Below are positions 43,838 to 53,080 of a stretch of 64,000 nucleotides of DNA, piece by piece. The DNA is taken from positions 1 to 64,000 of the forward strand of contig JAFYPL010000001.1 of the NCBI GenBank assembly GCA_017547525.1. Reading direction: 5' to 3'. Source of the DNA: Oscillospiraceae bacterium. Its GTDB lineage: Bacteria; Bacillota; Clostridia; Oscillospirales; Ruminococcaceae. The position numbers and the translations under genes were made by a program. Positions within the stretch are counted from its first letter, which is position 1; the number at the start of each line of letters is the position of its first letter. The notes beneath the pieces were generated by a model, which ran no database searches, was not told the origin of the DNA, and saw nothing but the letters and a program-made list of their open reading frames with translations.

Positions 43838-43881
43838 TTGACATTACTGTATCTACTGTGTATATTGGATATATACAGTAG
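43838..43881 (+). promoter_or_regulatory. Promoter and GntR-type operator
   Basis: TTGACA (43838-43843), 17-bp spacer, TATATT (43861-43866). An inverted repeat CTACTGTGTATAT / ATATATACAGTAG (43853-43865, 43869-43881), 12 of 13 matching, covers the -10. This is the natural site for the GntR protein encoded just downstream. Confidence 0.8.
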
Positions 43882-43899
43882 AATCTGCAGGGGTACTAT

Positions 43900-44274
43900 A
43901 TGAATATAATTATTTCTAACCGGAGCCGGGATCCTATCTATACACAGATAGAAAACCGGATAAAATCAGCCATAATCAGCGGCGAATTACAGGAAGGGGA
44001 CGCCCTGCCATCCATGCGCCGGCTGGCCAAAGAGCTGAGAATAAGTATGATAACCACCAAACGCGCTTATGAGGAACTGGAAAAAGGTGGTTTTATCCGC
44101 ACTGTGGCGGGTAAGGGGTGCTATGTGGCACCAAAGAATCTGGATTTTCTGCGTGAAGCACATCTGAAAGAAATGGAAGATGCGCTTGCACTGGCGCTGG
44201 AAAAAGCAAAAATATGCAACGTTGAAATATCTGACCTGCATGCCATGTTGGATATGATATATAAAGGAGAATAA
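43900..44274 (+). CDS. GntR-family regulator, YtrA subfamily
   Basis: 124 aa: winged helix (DPIYTQIENRIKSAIISGELQEGDALPSMRRLAKELRIS), short C-terminal helical part typical of the YtrA group rather than a ligand domain. First gene of an operon with an ABC ATPase and ABC-2 permease; stop lies 1 nt before the next start. It probably represses the operon through the palindrome over its promoter; cell-wall antibiotics induce similar operons in Bacillus. Confidence 0.93.
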   Translation: MNIIISNRSRDPIYTQIENRIKSAIISGELQEGDALPSMRRLAKELRISMITTKRAYEELEKGGFIRTVAGKGCYVAPKNLDFLREAHLKEMEDALALALEKAKICNVEISDLHAMLDMIYKGE

Positions 44275-44275
44275 T

Positions 44276-45124
44276 ATGGAAAAGGCCATAGAGATAAAAA
44301 ATCTATGTAAAAATTACCCTTCTTTCCGTCTGGACAATGTGAGCTTTTCACTGCCAAAGGGGTATATAATGGGGTTAATAGGGGCTAATGGCCGGGGTAA
44401 ATCTACCTCCATTGGCATACTGCTGGGACTGGTAAAGGCCGACAGCGGTACCTGTCTTATAAACGGCACACCTATGGCAGAAAAAAGCAAAAAGGAAAAA
44501 GAACAGATAGGTGTGGTACTGGATGAATGCAATTTTCCTGAAACACTGAATTATGTACAGATAAACAAGTTTATGAAGCACATATATTCAAACTGGGAAA
44601 GCGAAAAATTCACAGCAATGTGTGAAAAATATCACTTGCCCCCAAAAGACAAGGTGATGAAATACTCAAAAGGTATGAAAATGAAACTGTCCATAGCCAC
44701 TGCCATGTGCCATGGGGCAAAAGTTCTTATAATGGACGAACCTACCGGTGGTCTGGACCCGGTAGTGCGTGACGAAATTCTGGATATGTTGCTGGATTTT
44801 GTTCAGGATGAAGAAAACAGCGTGCTGATTTCCAGCCATATTATTTCTGACCTGGAAAAAGTATGTGATTACATTACTTTTATCCGTGATGGTAAAGTGG
44901 TGTTTTCTGATGAAAAAGATGTCCTTACACAGTATTATGGTATACTCCATTGCACAAACAGTGAATTTGACCGCATTGATAAATCTGCGGTTATTTCTGC
45001 CAGAGGCAATTCTTTCGGCACAGATGCACTGGTGTGGAGAGACAAAGTACCGGAAGGCTATATTGTGGACAAAGCCAACATAGAAGATATAATGCTGTAT
45101 TACATCAAGGAGGACAGACAATGA
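44276..45124 (+). CDS. ABC transporter ATP-binding protein (YtrB-like)
   Basis: 282 aa. Walker A GANGRGKSTS (a variation with R for S), signature YSKGMKMKLSIA, Walker B VLIMDEPTGGLDP, H-loop SSHI. Partner of the ABC-2 permease which overlaps its stop codon by 4 nt. Confidence 0.93.
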   Translation: MEKAIEIKNLCKNYPSFRLDNVSFSLPKGYIMGLIGANGRGKSTSIGILLGLVKADSGTCLINGTPMAEKSKKEKEQIGVVLDECNFPETLNYVQINKFMKHIYSNWESEKFTAMCEKYHLPPKDKVMKYSKGMKMKLSIATAMCHGAKVLIMDEPTGGLDPVVRDEILDMLLDFVQDEENSVLISSHIISDLEKVCDYITFIRDGKVVFSDEKDVLTQYYGILHCTNSEFDRIDKSAVISARGNSFGTDALVWRDKVPEGYIVDKANIEDIMLYYIKEDRQ

Positions 45125-45750
45125 AAGGACTTATACTGAAAGATCTGTTCGTACTGAAAGATGTGCTCAGAATATATATTTTTATATTTGCATTTTACAG
45201 CTGGATGGCTCTGGCTGAAAATCAGACAGGACTGTTGCTGGCTATAGTATTTGTGTGTTCCACAGTACTGCCTATAAACGCTCTTGCCTATGACGAGCGC
45301 AGCCGCTGGGACAGAGTGGCAAACACTATGCCTGTCAGCCGCCGGGAAATAGTGATGGCAAAATACATGCTGTCTTTAATACTGTCAGCCATATCATCTG
45401 TAGTAGCCGGTATTATTATGCTGGCAGGGAAAGTAATGCCTGCAGAAGAAACTCTGGCAAACATCTTTATTATGTTGGCGCTGAGTGCCCTGTATCAGGC
45501 AGTGCTTATGCCGATAATATATAAATTCGGCAGTGAAAAATCCCGCATTATTATGATGACAGCTATTCTGGTGCCATGGCTGGGTATAACTGCAATGTCA
45601 AAACTGAATTTTATCGACCTTTCTGCGGCGATAGACTTCATGGATGCAAACGCTGCAAAAATGCCGGTTATAATTGTTGCTGTGGTGGCAGCAGTATACG
45701 TTTTGTCGGTAATTTTGTCTATAAACATATATAAAAACAAGGATTTGTGA
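45121..45750 (+). CDS. ABC-2 type permease (PmtB/YtrC-like)
   Basis: 209 aa from MKGLILKDLFVLK, AAGGAGG site; six membrane helices. DERSRWDRVANTMPVSRREIVMAKY is the ABC2_membrane_5 pattern. Acts with the preceding ATPase, perhaps in lantibiotic or lipid-linked stress response. Confidence 0.88.
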   Translation: MKGLILKDLFVLKDVLRIYIFIFAFYSWMALAENQTGLLLAIVFVCSTVLPINALAYDERSRWDRVANTMPVSRREIVMAKYMLSLILSAISSVVAGIIMLAGKVMPAEETLANIFIMLALSALYQAVLMPIIYKFGSEKSRIIMMTAILVPWLGITAMSKLNFIDLSAAIDFMDANAAKMPVIIVAVVAAVYVLSVILSINIYKNKDL

Positions 45751-45756
45751 TAATCG

Positions 45757-45788
45757 TACAACCCGACAGCTTGGTCGGGTTGTTTTTA
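45757..45788 (+). terminator. Terminator of GntR-ABC operon
   Basis: Perfect 9-bp arms 45759-45767 and 45774-45782, TTTTTA tail. Confidence 0.85.
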
Positions 45789-45803
45789 TGTTAACAAAAT
45801 AGA

Positions 45804-45832
45804 TTGACAATATATGTAAAGAGTACTAGAAT
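45804..45832 (+). promoter_or_regulatory. Promoter of the MFS transporter gene
   Basis: TTGACA (45804-45809), 17-bp spacer, TAGAAT (45827-45832). The 75-nt leader contains a GC hairpin (45865-45870 with 45876-45881) followed by TTGTATTTTG just before the ribosome binding site. Confidence 0.7.
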
Positions 45833-45908
45833 AGAAAGTGGATTATTTTGATAAACAATCTTTAGCGCCCCTTGTGGGCGTTGTATTTTGAAAGGAGAAA
45901 AAGTTAAA

Positions 45909-47210
45909 ATGGCTTCTAAAGAAACTAATCAGAATTCACTGAATATTTTTACTTTCTGGAAAGCTCAGCAGCCTGCATGGAAAACAACAGTTTACCGTAC
46001 ATCCATGGAACGTCTGGGCTATAAAGCAGTTCTGCCATATCTGTCACTGTACATCGTTCTGATGGGTGCTACAAAAGCACAGATCGGTTACGTAACCAGC
46101 CTTGGTATGATCGTGTCCGCACTTATGGCACCATTCCTTGGTCAGCACATTGACCGTAATGGTCCTAAAAAAATGTACCTGTTCGGTATCGCTGTTCTGC
46201 TGGGTGGTTATATTGCTCTGTGGGGCGCACCTGTATGGCAGGTAGCTGCACTGGGTATGTTCCTGCACACAATGGGTTCTACACTGGGTGGCCAGTCCTG
46301 TTCCAACATCTGTGGTAACTGTCTGCAGTCCTGTGACCGTGCTAAAGGTATGCTGGTTTGCGAAACATTCGCTGCTGGTGCTCTGGGTATGATCGGTCCT
46401 GCATTTGCTGGCTGGTACCTGGTAAACGTTATGAACGTTCCAGAAGGTACATCCCCAACAGACCCTAACTCTATCCGTCCTCTGTTCATGTTCTGTATCA
46501 TTCTTACAGTTCTGTCCATGCTGCTGATCATCTTCAAACTGGATGTAAGTCACCTGGGCGGCGCAAAAAGAGTAAAACGTAATGCTCTTAAAGACGCTAT
46601 CGACATGATGAGAGCAGACAAAAGCTGTGCTAAATGGATTATCATGCAGGGTGTTAACCGTATGCCAACAGCTATGATTATCCCATTCCTCCAGCTGTAT
46701 GCAGCTGAAGTAAAAGGTGCATCCACATCTGAACTGGCTATGATGACAACATGTACAGCTCTTACAGCTCTTACATGCGGTTACTTCGTAGGTATCGCAG
46801 CTGACAAATACGGCCGTAAAAAAGTACTGGCTACAACAATCGGTCTGTATGTAGCAGGTCTTGCAATTCTGCTGGCTACTAAAAATACAGTTATGCTGTA
46901 CGTTGTTGGTATCCTTGCAGGCTTCCAGGAAATTTCCATGGTTGTTTCCGGTTCTGTACAGAACGAACTGGTACCACACTGGGCACTGGGCCGCTGGGCT
47001 GGTGCTAACGGCATGATCGGTTCCCTGATTGCTGCTGCTGTTGCTGCTGTTGCAGGTCTTATCTATGACAACGTTGGTCCACACTGGCTGTTCATCATCT
47101 ACATTGTTGCTGAACTGGTTATCCGTCTGCCACTGCTGTTCACACTGCCAGAAACACTTACATACACACCTGACGAAGAAAAATTCCAGTCTCTGCTGGA
47201 AAATGCTTAA
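45909..47210 (+). CDS. MFS transporter
   Basis: 433 aa, 12 helices. Loop 2-3 motif GQHIDRNGPKKMYLFG and loop 8-9 GIAADKYGRKKVLA mark a major facilitator. Cys-rich run CSNICGNCLQSCDRAKG between helices is unusual. Substrate unknown. Start ATG 45909 chosen; an in-frame TTG at 45888 lies at the AAAGGAG site. Highly biased codons imply strong expression. Confidence 0.9.
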   Translation: MASKETNQNSLNIFTFWKAQQPAWKTTVYRTSMERLGYKAVLPYLSLYIVLMGATKAQIGYVTSLGMIVSALMAPFLGQHIDRNGPKKMYLFGIAVLLGGYIALWGAPVWQVAALGMFLHTMGSTLGGQSCSNICGNCLQSCDRAKGMLVCETFAAGALGMIGPAFAGWYLVNVMNVPEGTSPTDPNSIRPLFMFCIILTVLSMLLIIFKLDVSHLGGAKRVKRNALKDAIDMMRADKSCAKWIIMQGVNRMPTAMIIPFLQLYAAEVKGASTSELAMMTTCTALTALTCGYFVGIAADKYGRKKVLATTIGLYVAGLAILLATKNTVMLYVVGILAGFQEISMVVSGSVQNELVPHWALGRWAGANGMIGSLIAAAVAAVAGLIYDNVGPHWLFIIYIVAELVIRLPLLFTLPETLTYTPDEEKFQSLLENA

Positions 47211-47246
47211 TTCCTGATTTACAGGATAAAGCCTGAATAAAAAACA

Positions 47247-47282
47247 ATACTCCGGGATGAAAACATCCCGGAGTTATTTTTT
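47247..47282. terminator. Terminator between MFS and TcdA-like genes
   Basis: Perfect 11-bp arms 47249-47259 and 47264-47274 with AAAA loop. Confidence 0.85.
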
Positions 47283-47283
47283 A

Positions 47284-47985
47284 TTATTTACCCAGTTCAT
47301 CGCACACATATTGTGCTATCATTATACCGGCCAGATTAGGTGCAAATACTGTGCTGCCCGGTGCATGGCGGCCGTTGGAAGAATTTACAGCTTTTGTCCG
47401 TGGTGGGTATTTGTTGAAAAGACTGATGTGGCCGCTGATGCCTCTTTTTCTCAGTTCCTGTCGCATTACGCGGGACAGGCCACAGCCGTTACCAGCTGTG
47501 TTTTCCACGGTGTCTATTACAAATCCGTCCACTGCAAAACGGTTACCTGTGCCCATGGCAGATATAATTTTTATACCCTGTTCATGGCAGAACTGTATCA
47601 GGTCCAGTTTGCTCTTCACGCTGTCTATGGCGTCTACCACATAGTCAGGTTTCAGTTCAGCTATCAGGTTCAGATTATCTTTTTCGATAAACATATTATA
47701 TGCGTTTATTTCGCAGTCAGGGTTTATGGACAGGCCTCGTTCTTTGGCTACATCTGTTTTGATTCTGCCCACAGCAGCTGCAGTGGAGATAATCTGTCTG
47801 TTCAGATTTGTTTCATCCACTGTATCAAAATCTATTATGGTGATTTTTTTCACACCAAAACGCACCAGACATTCAAACACAGCGCCACCTACGCCACCTA
47901 CGCCCACCAGCACTATATGGCTGGATGTAATTCGGTCGTACTTGTCCTGTTCTATTGTCATCAGTGTTCTTTCGTTAAAAGCCAT
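47284..47985 (-). CDS. tcdA: tRNA threonylcarbamoyladenosine dehydratase (TcdA-like)
   Basis: 233 aa E1/ThiF fold. Nucleotide-binding GVGGVGG (31-37), R-x-L/N-R-Q-x-x (LNRQI), D in IIDFDTVDETN. TcdA closes t6A37 to cyclic ct6A in ANN-reading tRNAs. A cysteine pair for zinc is absent, as in TcdA. Other small E1 enzymes are an alternative. Confidence 0.87.
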   Translation of the reverse strand: MAFNERTLMTIEQDKYDRITSSHIVLVGVGGVGGAVFECLVRFGVKKITIIDFDTVDETNLNRQIISTAAAVGRIKTDVAKERGLSINPDCEINAYNMFIEKDNLNLIAELKPDYVVDAIDSVKSKLDLIQFCHEQGIKIISAMGTGNRFAVDGFVIDTVENTAGNGCGLSRVMRQELRKRGISGHISLFNKYPPRTKAVNSSNGRHAPGSTVFAPNLAGIMIAQYVCDELGK

Positions 47986-48019
47986 GGTTACCTCGTATGC
48001 CTGTTCTGTATGTTTTTAT

Positions 48020-48287
48020 AAAATAAAAGCGTAACTTACGTTACGCCTTGCTGTTAATATATATAAACCCGTCAAGCCGCACACAGCCATATTAGAACCC
48101 GTTTTGTAAAAAACAGGGTGGCTATGTCTGGTTGACACCTTCGAGCTCCCTTCTTCCCCAGTGGGGGAGGTCTGCATCCCGGTATTAAACGGAGACCGCC
48201 TTTTAATATAAGTGTAGGATTAAAAATGACTGCATGTTTTCGCACAAGACAGGTTTATAACCATTATTATGTAGTTTTCTGATTTAT
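48020..48287. repeat. Structured intergenic region with several palindromes
   Basis: Three nested inverted repeats: GCGTAAC/GTTACGC (48029-48035, 48040-48046), ACACAGCCA/TGGCTATGT (48081-48089, 48119-48127), and a GC-rich CTCC...CCCCA/GGGGG...GGAG (about 48147-48169). No gene is present between 47986 and 48287. The composition differs from neighbours; a dispersed intergenic repeat is likely. Confidence 0.4.
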
Positions 48288-48623
48288 TTATTCTTCGATG
48301 TCGTAAAATTTGCTGAGACGTTCTTCAAAGATGCCAGCTACTACAAAGTACTCTTCATCGTCATCAACGATGTCAAAAGTTTCGAGACCATCTACTTCGT
48401 CTTCGCCTACACGGAAAATAATCAGTGTTGGTTCGGCTTCCAGAGCTTTCTGTGGGTCCTCAAAATATTCTACTACAGCGAGATATACTTCTTCGTTATG
48501 TTCGATTTCATCAACTACTTCAAACATGAAGCTTTCGCCGTTTTCATCTGTCAGAGTGATAATAGTAGGGGAGTATTCTTCGTCTTCGACTGTAGGCATT
48601 AATTCCAGATCTTTATCCTGCAT
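48288..48623 (-). CDS. DUF1292 domain protein (YrzB-like)
   Basis: 111 aa, acidic. IITLTDENGESFMFEVVDEIEHNEEVYLAVVEY and the closing acidic block DDDEEYFVVAG mark DUF1292. Family of Bacillota; function unknown. AGGAGG ribosome binding site. Confidence 0.93.
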   Translation of the reverse strand: MQDKDLELMPTVEDEEYSPTIITLTDENGESFMFEVVDEIEHNEEVYLAVVEYFEDPQKALEAEPTLIIFRVGEDEVDGLETFDIVDDDEEYFVVAGIFEERLSKFYDIEE

Positions 48624-48824
48624 GGGAAGTTACCTCCTTCGTTTTTCTTACCCATATATTACACTATTTTGCCGGTGTAAGTCAACATAATAGGAATGAT
48701 TTTCCAAAATACACACAAAGATATAAAATTTTTGTGTAAACTTATAAAATCTGTGAAATAGGTATTGATTTTGCAGATTTTGTGGTAAAATATATAGATA
48801 TTATATGAGAATCCGGAGAGATAT

Positions 48825-49529
48825 ATGAAAAAAACACTGAAAACTTTATTACTGACAGTTATATGTACGGTATTTATGACAGCTTGTAGTGGCGGCGTTA
48901 GTCTGGGCAGTGAGAAACTGAATGTAAAAACCAGTGAAATTCAACTGCAGCAGCCACAGTCCGGCGATACAGTGGTCACCATCACTACCAGTGAAGGTGA
49001 AATAAAGGTGGTTTTGTTTCCTGAATATGCACCAAAAGCGGTACAGAACTTTGTTTCCCTGGCAGAAAACGGATATTATGACAACACTGTTTTCCACAGA
49101 GTTATTGCTGATTTTATTATACAGGGTGGTTCACCTGATGGCACTCCTGGCGGTGGTACCAGCTGTTGGGGGCTGGAGTTTGAGGATGAATTTTCCGACT
49201 TTCTCCATCATTACAATGGCGCGCTGGCTATGGCTAACCATGGCGCTGACACTAACGGCAGTCAGTTTTACTTTGTGACAGCACCGCTGGGTAAAATGGA
49301 TGATGCCACAGTGGCACGGATGGAAGCAGCTGGCTGGGACGCTGAAGTGGTTTCTGCTTATAAAGAAGCGGGCGGTATGCCACGGCTTGACTACCGTTAC
49401 ACTGTATTCGGACAGATTTATGATGGTCTGAATGTGGCCTACAAAATCAGCCGTGCAGAAACAAATGAATCCGACAGACCTGTGAAAGATATTACAGTTC
49501 AGTCAGTTGTTGTTTCTGTAATAGAATAA
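48825..49529 (+). CDS. Cyclophilin-type PPIase lipoprotein
   Basis: 234 aa. Lipobox TACS near residue 20; cyclophilin domain with FHRVIADFIIQGGSPDGTPGGG and GSQFYFVT. It accelerates proline isomerisation outside the membrane. Together with the FKBP lipoprotein at 38 kb it forms a second secreted foldase. Confidence 0.94.
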   Translation: MKKTLKTLLLTVICTVFMTACSGGVSLGSEKLNVKTSEIQLQQPQSGDTVVTITTSEGEIKVVLFPEYAPKAVQNFVSLAENGYYDNTVFHRVIADFIIQGGSPDGTPGGGTSCWGLEFEDEFSDFLHHYNGALAMANHGADTNGSQFYFVTAPLGKMDDATVARMEAAGWDAEVVSAYKEAGGMPRLDYRYTVFGQIYDGLNVAYKISRAETNESDRPVKDITVQSVVVSVIE

Positions 49530-49537
49530 AGAATAAT

Positions 49538-49575
49538 ATAATGCATCTGTTTATACAGGTGCATTTTTCTTTTTT
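49538..49575 (+). terminator. Terminator of cyclophilin gene
   Basis: Arms 49540-49550 and 49555-49565 with one G-U pair, long T tail. Confidence 0.8.
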
Positions 49576-49634
49576 TATGTATTAATCCTGCCTGTATAAA
49601 CCAGAATATTCGTGTATAGTATTGGGAGGGCGGT

Positions 49635-51173
49635 ATGCAGAAACTGAAAAGATTCATATTCAGCCGAAAGTTTTTGGTGATTCTACGGGCGTTTTTTCAG
49701 ATAGGCTTTTTCATGGCCATTACTGTCAGGTTTTATACAGCCGGTACGGTAGTGTATATGCTGATGATGGTTTTCAGTGTGCTGATAATGGTGTATTTGT
49801 TTGAACGTGATGATATGAACCCTGCTTATAAAATATCATGGCTTATTATTATGGTTATATTGCCCGTGTCAGGTGCCGTGTTTTATGCGCTGTGGGGCGA
49901 TACAAAGATGACACCGGGTCAGCGCAGATATATGGCGGATATAATGACACGCAGCGGTGAAATGATGCACCGCGATGACGTATTGATAGAACAGACAGCT
50001 GAAACAAACCGGAATCTGGCCAGACAGATGAAATATCTGCAAAATGTGGCGACGGCACCACCATATAAAAATACATCGGTAAAATATTACAAAACCGGGG
50101 AAAAATATTTTACCGACCTGCTGTCAGATATGAAAAAAGCAGAAAGAAGTATATTTCTGCAGTATTTTATTATTGATCAGGGATATATGTGGGACAGTAT
50201 TCTGCAGATACTGATAGAAAAGGTTGCCCGGGGTGTGGATGTGCGTGTTATATACGACGGATGGGGCTGTATAGCAAATTTTCCACAGGAATACATTAAA
50301 ATGTTGAAAAAATACGGAATACAGGTATGCGTTTTCAATGATGTAAAAATCAGCCGGCATATAGGTGATTATCTTATGCTGAATCACCGTGACCACAGGA
50401 AGATTGCGGTGATTGATTCGACTGTCGGCTACAGCGGCGGCATCAATATAGCCGATGAATATATAAATTACACCGAAAGATTCGGGGTGTGGAAAGATAC
50501 CGGTTTCCGTCTGGAAGGGCGGGCAGTATGGAGTCTCACTGCCACTTTTCTGCAGACGTGGGAATACACAAGTGGTAAAAAAGTGGATTACAGTAATTAT
50601 AAGCCTTTATATAATAAGGATACAGATGGTATAGTCCAGCCGTATACTGACACGCCCATAGATAAAAACAATGTTTGTGCCAATGCCTATCTGAATATAA
50701 TCAACAGCGGACAGAAATATGTTTATATAGCTACGCCTTATCTGGTTATAGATAATGAAATGCTGACAGCCCTGACAATGGCGGCACAGAGCGGGGTAGA
50801 TGTGTGTATAGTGGTGCCGGGTATTCCGGATAAATGGTATGTGTATTATGCTACACAGAGTTATTACAAAACATTGCTGGCGGCTGGGGTGAAAATATAC
50901 GAATACACTCCCGGTTTTGTACATGCGAAAATGTATGTGAGTGATGATATCCATGCAATAGTGGGCGGGGCTAATACAGATTACCGTTCTCTGTATCTTA
51001 ATTTTGAAAACTGCTGCAGTTTTTATGGTGGCAGTATAATAAATAATGTAAAGACAGATTTTGTAGAAATGTTTGCCAGCAGTCATAAAGTGACAGGGGA
51101 AGATGTGAAGAATACATCGTTTGGGAGGAGATTGTGCCAGATTTTTTTCAGGATACTGGGGCCCATGATGTAA
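49635..51173 (+). CDS. cls: Cardiolipin synthase
   Basis: 512 aa. Two N-terminal membrane helices (about 12-55, 65-85), then two PLD domains with HKD motifs: HRKIAVID (about 255-262) and HAKMYVSD (about 432-439). Condenses two phosphatidylglycerols to cardiolipin. GGGAGGG ribosome binding site. Confidence 0.94.
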   Translation: MQKLKRFIFSRKFLVILRAFFQIGFFMAITVRFYTAGTVVYMLMMVFSVLIMVYLFERDDMNPAYKISWLIIMVILPVSGAVFYALWGDTKMTPGQRRYMADIMTRSGEMMHRDDVLIEQTAETNRNLARQMKYLQNVATAPPYKNTSVKYYKTGEKYFTDLLSDMKKAERSIFLQYFIIDQGYMWDSILQILIEKVARGVDVRVIYDGWGCIANFPQEYIKMLKKYGIQVCVFNDVKISRHIGDYLMLNHRDHRKIAVIDSTVGYSGGINIADEYINYTERFGVWKDTGFRLEGRAVWSLTATFLQTWEYTSGKKVDYSNYKPLYNKDTDGIVQPYTDTPIDKNNVCANAYLNIINSGQKYVYIATPYLVIDNEMLTALTMAAQSGVDVCIVVPGIPDKWYVYYATQSYYKTLLAAGVKIYEYTPGFVHAKMYVSDDIHAIVGGANTDYRSLYLNFENCCSFYGGSIINNVKTDFVEMFASSHKVTGEDVKNTSFGRRLCQIFFRILGPMM

Positions 51174-51543
51174 AATAAAAAGTGTCAGCTGCTGGATTTT
51201 TTATGCGTTTTTTTATTATCCGTTGAGTTGCCAGTGTCTAAAAAATGGACAAATGGGCCAAAGTGTGAAAAAGTTAAATATTTTTTTAACAATAGTGGAA
51301 TTGTTGTGTACAAGTGTATTTGTAAGGAAATCAAAAAAACATATATTTTTGTGCATAATAACAAAAAGGTGACAAGAAAATAGTTATATTTGCTATATTT
51401 AATTAAATAAATATTAAATTTATTGACAAATTATGAACAGATATCGTAAAATTAGATGTACAAAAGAGGCGGGCCTTTGGTGATTTACGCCCCCTTTTTA
51501 TAAAAATTTATTATATTTTCACTTTAACAAGGAGAAAACACTT
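51174..51543. promoter_or_regulatory. Long intergenic region with promoter and leader of the amino-acid permease
   Basis: No gene seen. TTGACA (51423-51428), 18-bp spacer, TAAAAT (51447-51452) form a promoter. The 85-nt leader includes a GC-rich imperfect hairpin (GGCGGG near 51468 with CGCCCC near 51490) followed by TTTTTAT, so early termination is conceivable. An AAGGAG site at 51530 precedes the start. Confidence 0.6.
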
Positions 51544-52902
51544 ATGGCTACTTCTACAAAAGACCTTAAAAAGGTTCTTACTCGTGGTAACCTGATGTCT
51601 ATGGCTGTTGGTCAGATCATCGGTGCTGGTGTTATGGTTATGTCCATTTCCGCTCTCGGTATGACTGGTCGTTCAGTTAACATCGCTTTCGTTATTGCTG
51701 CTATCTTTACTGTTTTCGGTGCTATCCCAACAGTATTCTACTCATCCGTAGTTCGTCTGCGTGGTGGTATGTACTCACAGGCTGCTCTGTTCGTTGGCGA
51801 AACATTCTCAGGTTTCTACACAATTACTTACCTCATTTCTAACTGCTCCATGGCTATGTACGCTATCGGTCTGACATCTTACCTGCTGTCCCTGATTCCA
51901 GCTCTGCAGGGTAAAGATATCATCGTTTCCGCAGTTGTATTTACAGCATTCTACGTACTGAACCTGTTCGGTACAGAAAAAATCGCTAAAGTACAGGACT
52001 ACATGTTCTACGTTCTGGTTGTTGCTCTGCTGATGTTCACAGCATTCGGTCTGCCAAGAGTACACTGGGCAGGTTACTTCACAACTCCAGGTTTCGATGG
52101 CACACCACTGATCTCCAACGGCGTTACAGGTCTGCTGCAGGCTGCATCCTTCCTGACATTCGCTACAGGTGGTGCTACAATCATCGTTAACTTCTCTGCT
52201 GAAGCTATCAACCCACAGAAAGACATTCCATTCGTAATCGTTGTTTCCACAGTTGGCGTTGCAATCCTGTACGCTCTGCTGGCTACATGTATCGGTGGTA
52301 TCCTGCCAGCTGAAGAAGTTATGGCTGCAGGTAACCTGTCTGTTATCGCTAAAGCTGTTATGCCAACATGGGCTTACTACATCTTCGTTATCGGCGGTGC
52401 TTGTTTCGCTCTTGGTACAACACTGAACGCTTCCCTGGGTTGGGTTACAAAACCTCTGCTGCAGGCTATCGAAGACGGTTGGCTGCCAGCTTCCCTGGGT
52501 AAACTGAACAAATACGGTATCCCAGCAACTCTGCTGACAATCTTCTACGTAATCAACATGGCTGCTATCCTGTTCGGTCTGGACGTTTCTTCTCTGGGCC
52601 AGCTGGTTCTGATCATCGGTAACGTACAGAACGTTGTTCTGATCTGGGGTATCATGAAACTGCCAAAACTGTTCCCAGAACAGTGGGCAAAATCCCCATT
52701 CCACGTTTCCGACGGCGTATTTAAATTCTGTCTGCTTGCTTCTATCGCAATCACACTGGTACAGTTCTACATGAACGTTTCCGGTACAACATTTGCTGTT
52801 GTTGCTATCAACGCTATCACATGTGTAGTTGCTTATGTTTACGCAACATCCATGAAAAAAGCTGGCAAAATTCATATGACAGTTTCTTACGACCTCGACT
52901 AA
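51544..52902 (+). CDS. APC-family amino-acid permease
   Basis: 452 aa, about 12 helices. First helix GQIIGAGVMVMS matches APC G-x-G; a polyamine/basic amino acid antiporter-like pattern is seen but substrate unknown. Codons are almost uniformly the GCT/GGT/GTT/AAA/CTG/TTC type, the strongest bias in the window, so expression must be very high. Ends 50 bp before a RidA gene promoter. Confidence 0.9.
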   Translation: MATSTKDLKKVLTRGNLMSMAVGQIIGAGVMVMSISALGMTGRSVNIAFVIAAIFTVFGAIPTVFYSSVVRLRGGMYSQAALFVGETFSGFYTITYLISNCSMAMYAIGLTSYLLSLIPALQGKDIIVSAVVFTAFYVLNLFGTEKIAKVQDYMFYVLVVALLMFTAFGLPRVHWAGYFTTPGFDGTPLISNGVTGLLQAASFLTFATGGATIIVNFSAEAINPQKDIPFVIVVSTVGVAILYALLATCIGGILPAEEVMAAGNLSVIAKAVMPTWAYYIFVIGGACFALGTTLNASLGWVTKPLLQAIEDGWLPASLGKLNKYGIPATLLTIFYVINMAAILFGLDVSSLGQLVLIIGNVQNVVLIWGIMKLPKLFPEQWAKSPFHVSDGVFKFCLLASIAITLVQFYMNVSGTTFAVVAINAITCVVAYVYATSMKKAGKIHMTVSYDLD

Positions 52903-52939
52903 TTCTTAACCGAATAATCGATATTTGTAAATCACTAAA

Positions 52940-52972
52940 AAATTGGACTCCGCTTTTGCGGAGTCCTTTTTT
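52940..52972 (+). terminator. Terminator after permease
   Basis: Perfect 9-bp arms 52945-52953 and 52958-52966, T run. Confidence 0.85.
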
Positions 52973-53080
52973 GTTTATATTTATCTATGCTATTGAAAAA
53001 TTCCAGTAAAAATGATATACTTATACAGTAAAGAAACACTTGTTTACAAGTGTGTTTAAAAACGAAAGGATATGATAAAC

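Noticed and set aside
46044..47084. 346-codon antisense ORF over the MFS gene
   Set aside because: Cys/His/Gln-rich shadow; the plus strand gene has clear MFS motifs and promoter.
51808..52875. 355-codon antisense ORF over the amino-acid permease
   Set aside because: Rich in Cys, Gln and His from the biased codons of the opposite strand; no ribosome binding site. Shadow of a highly codon-biased gene.
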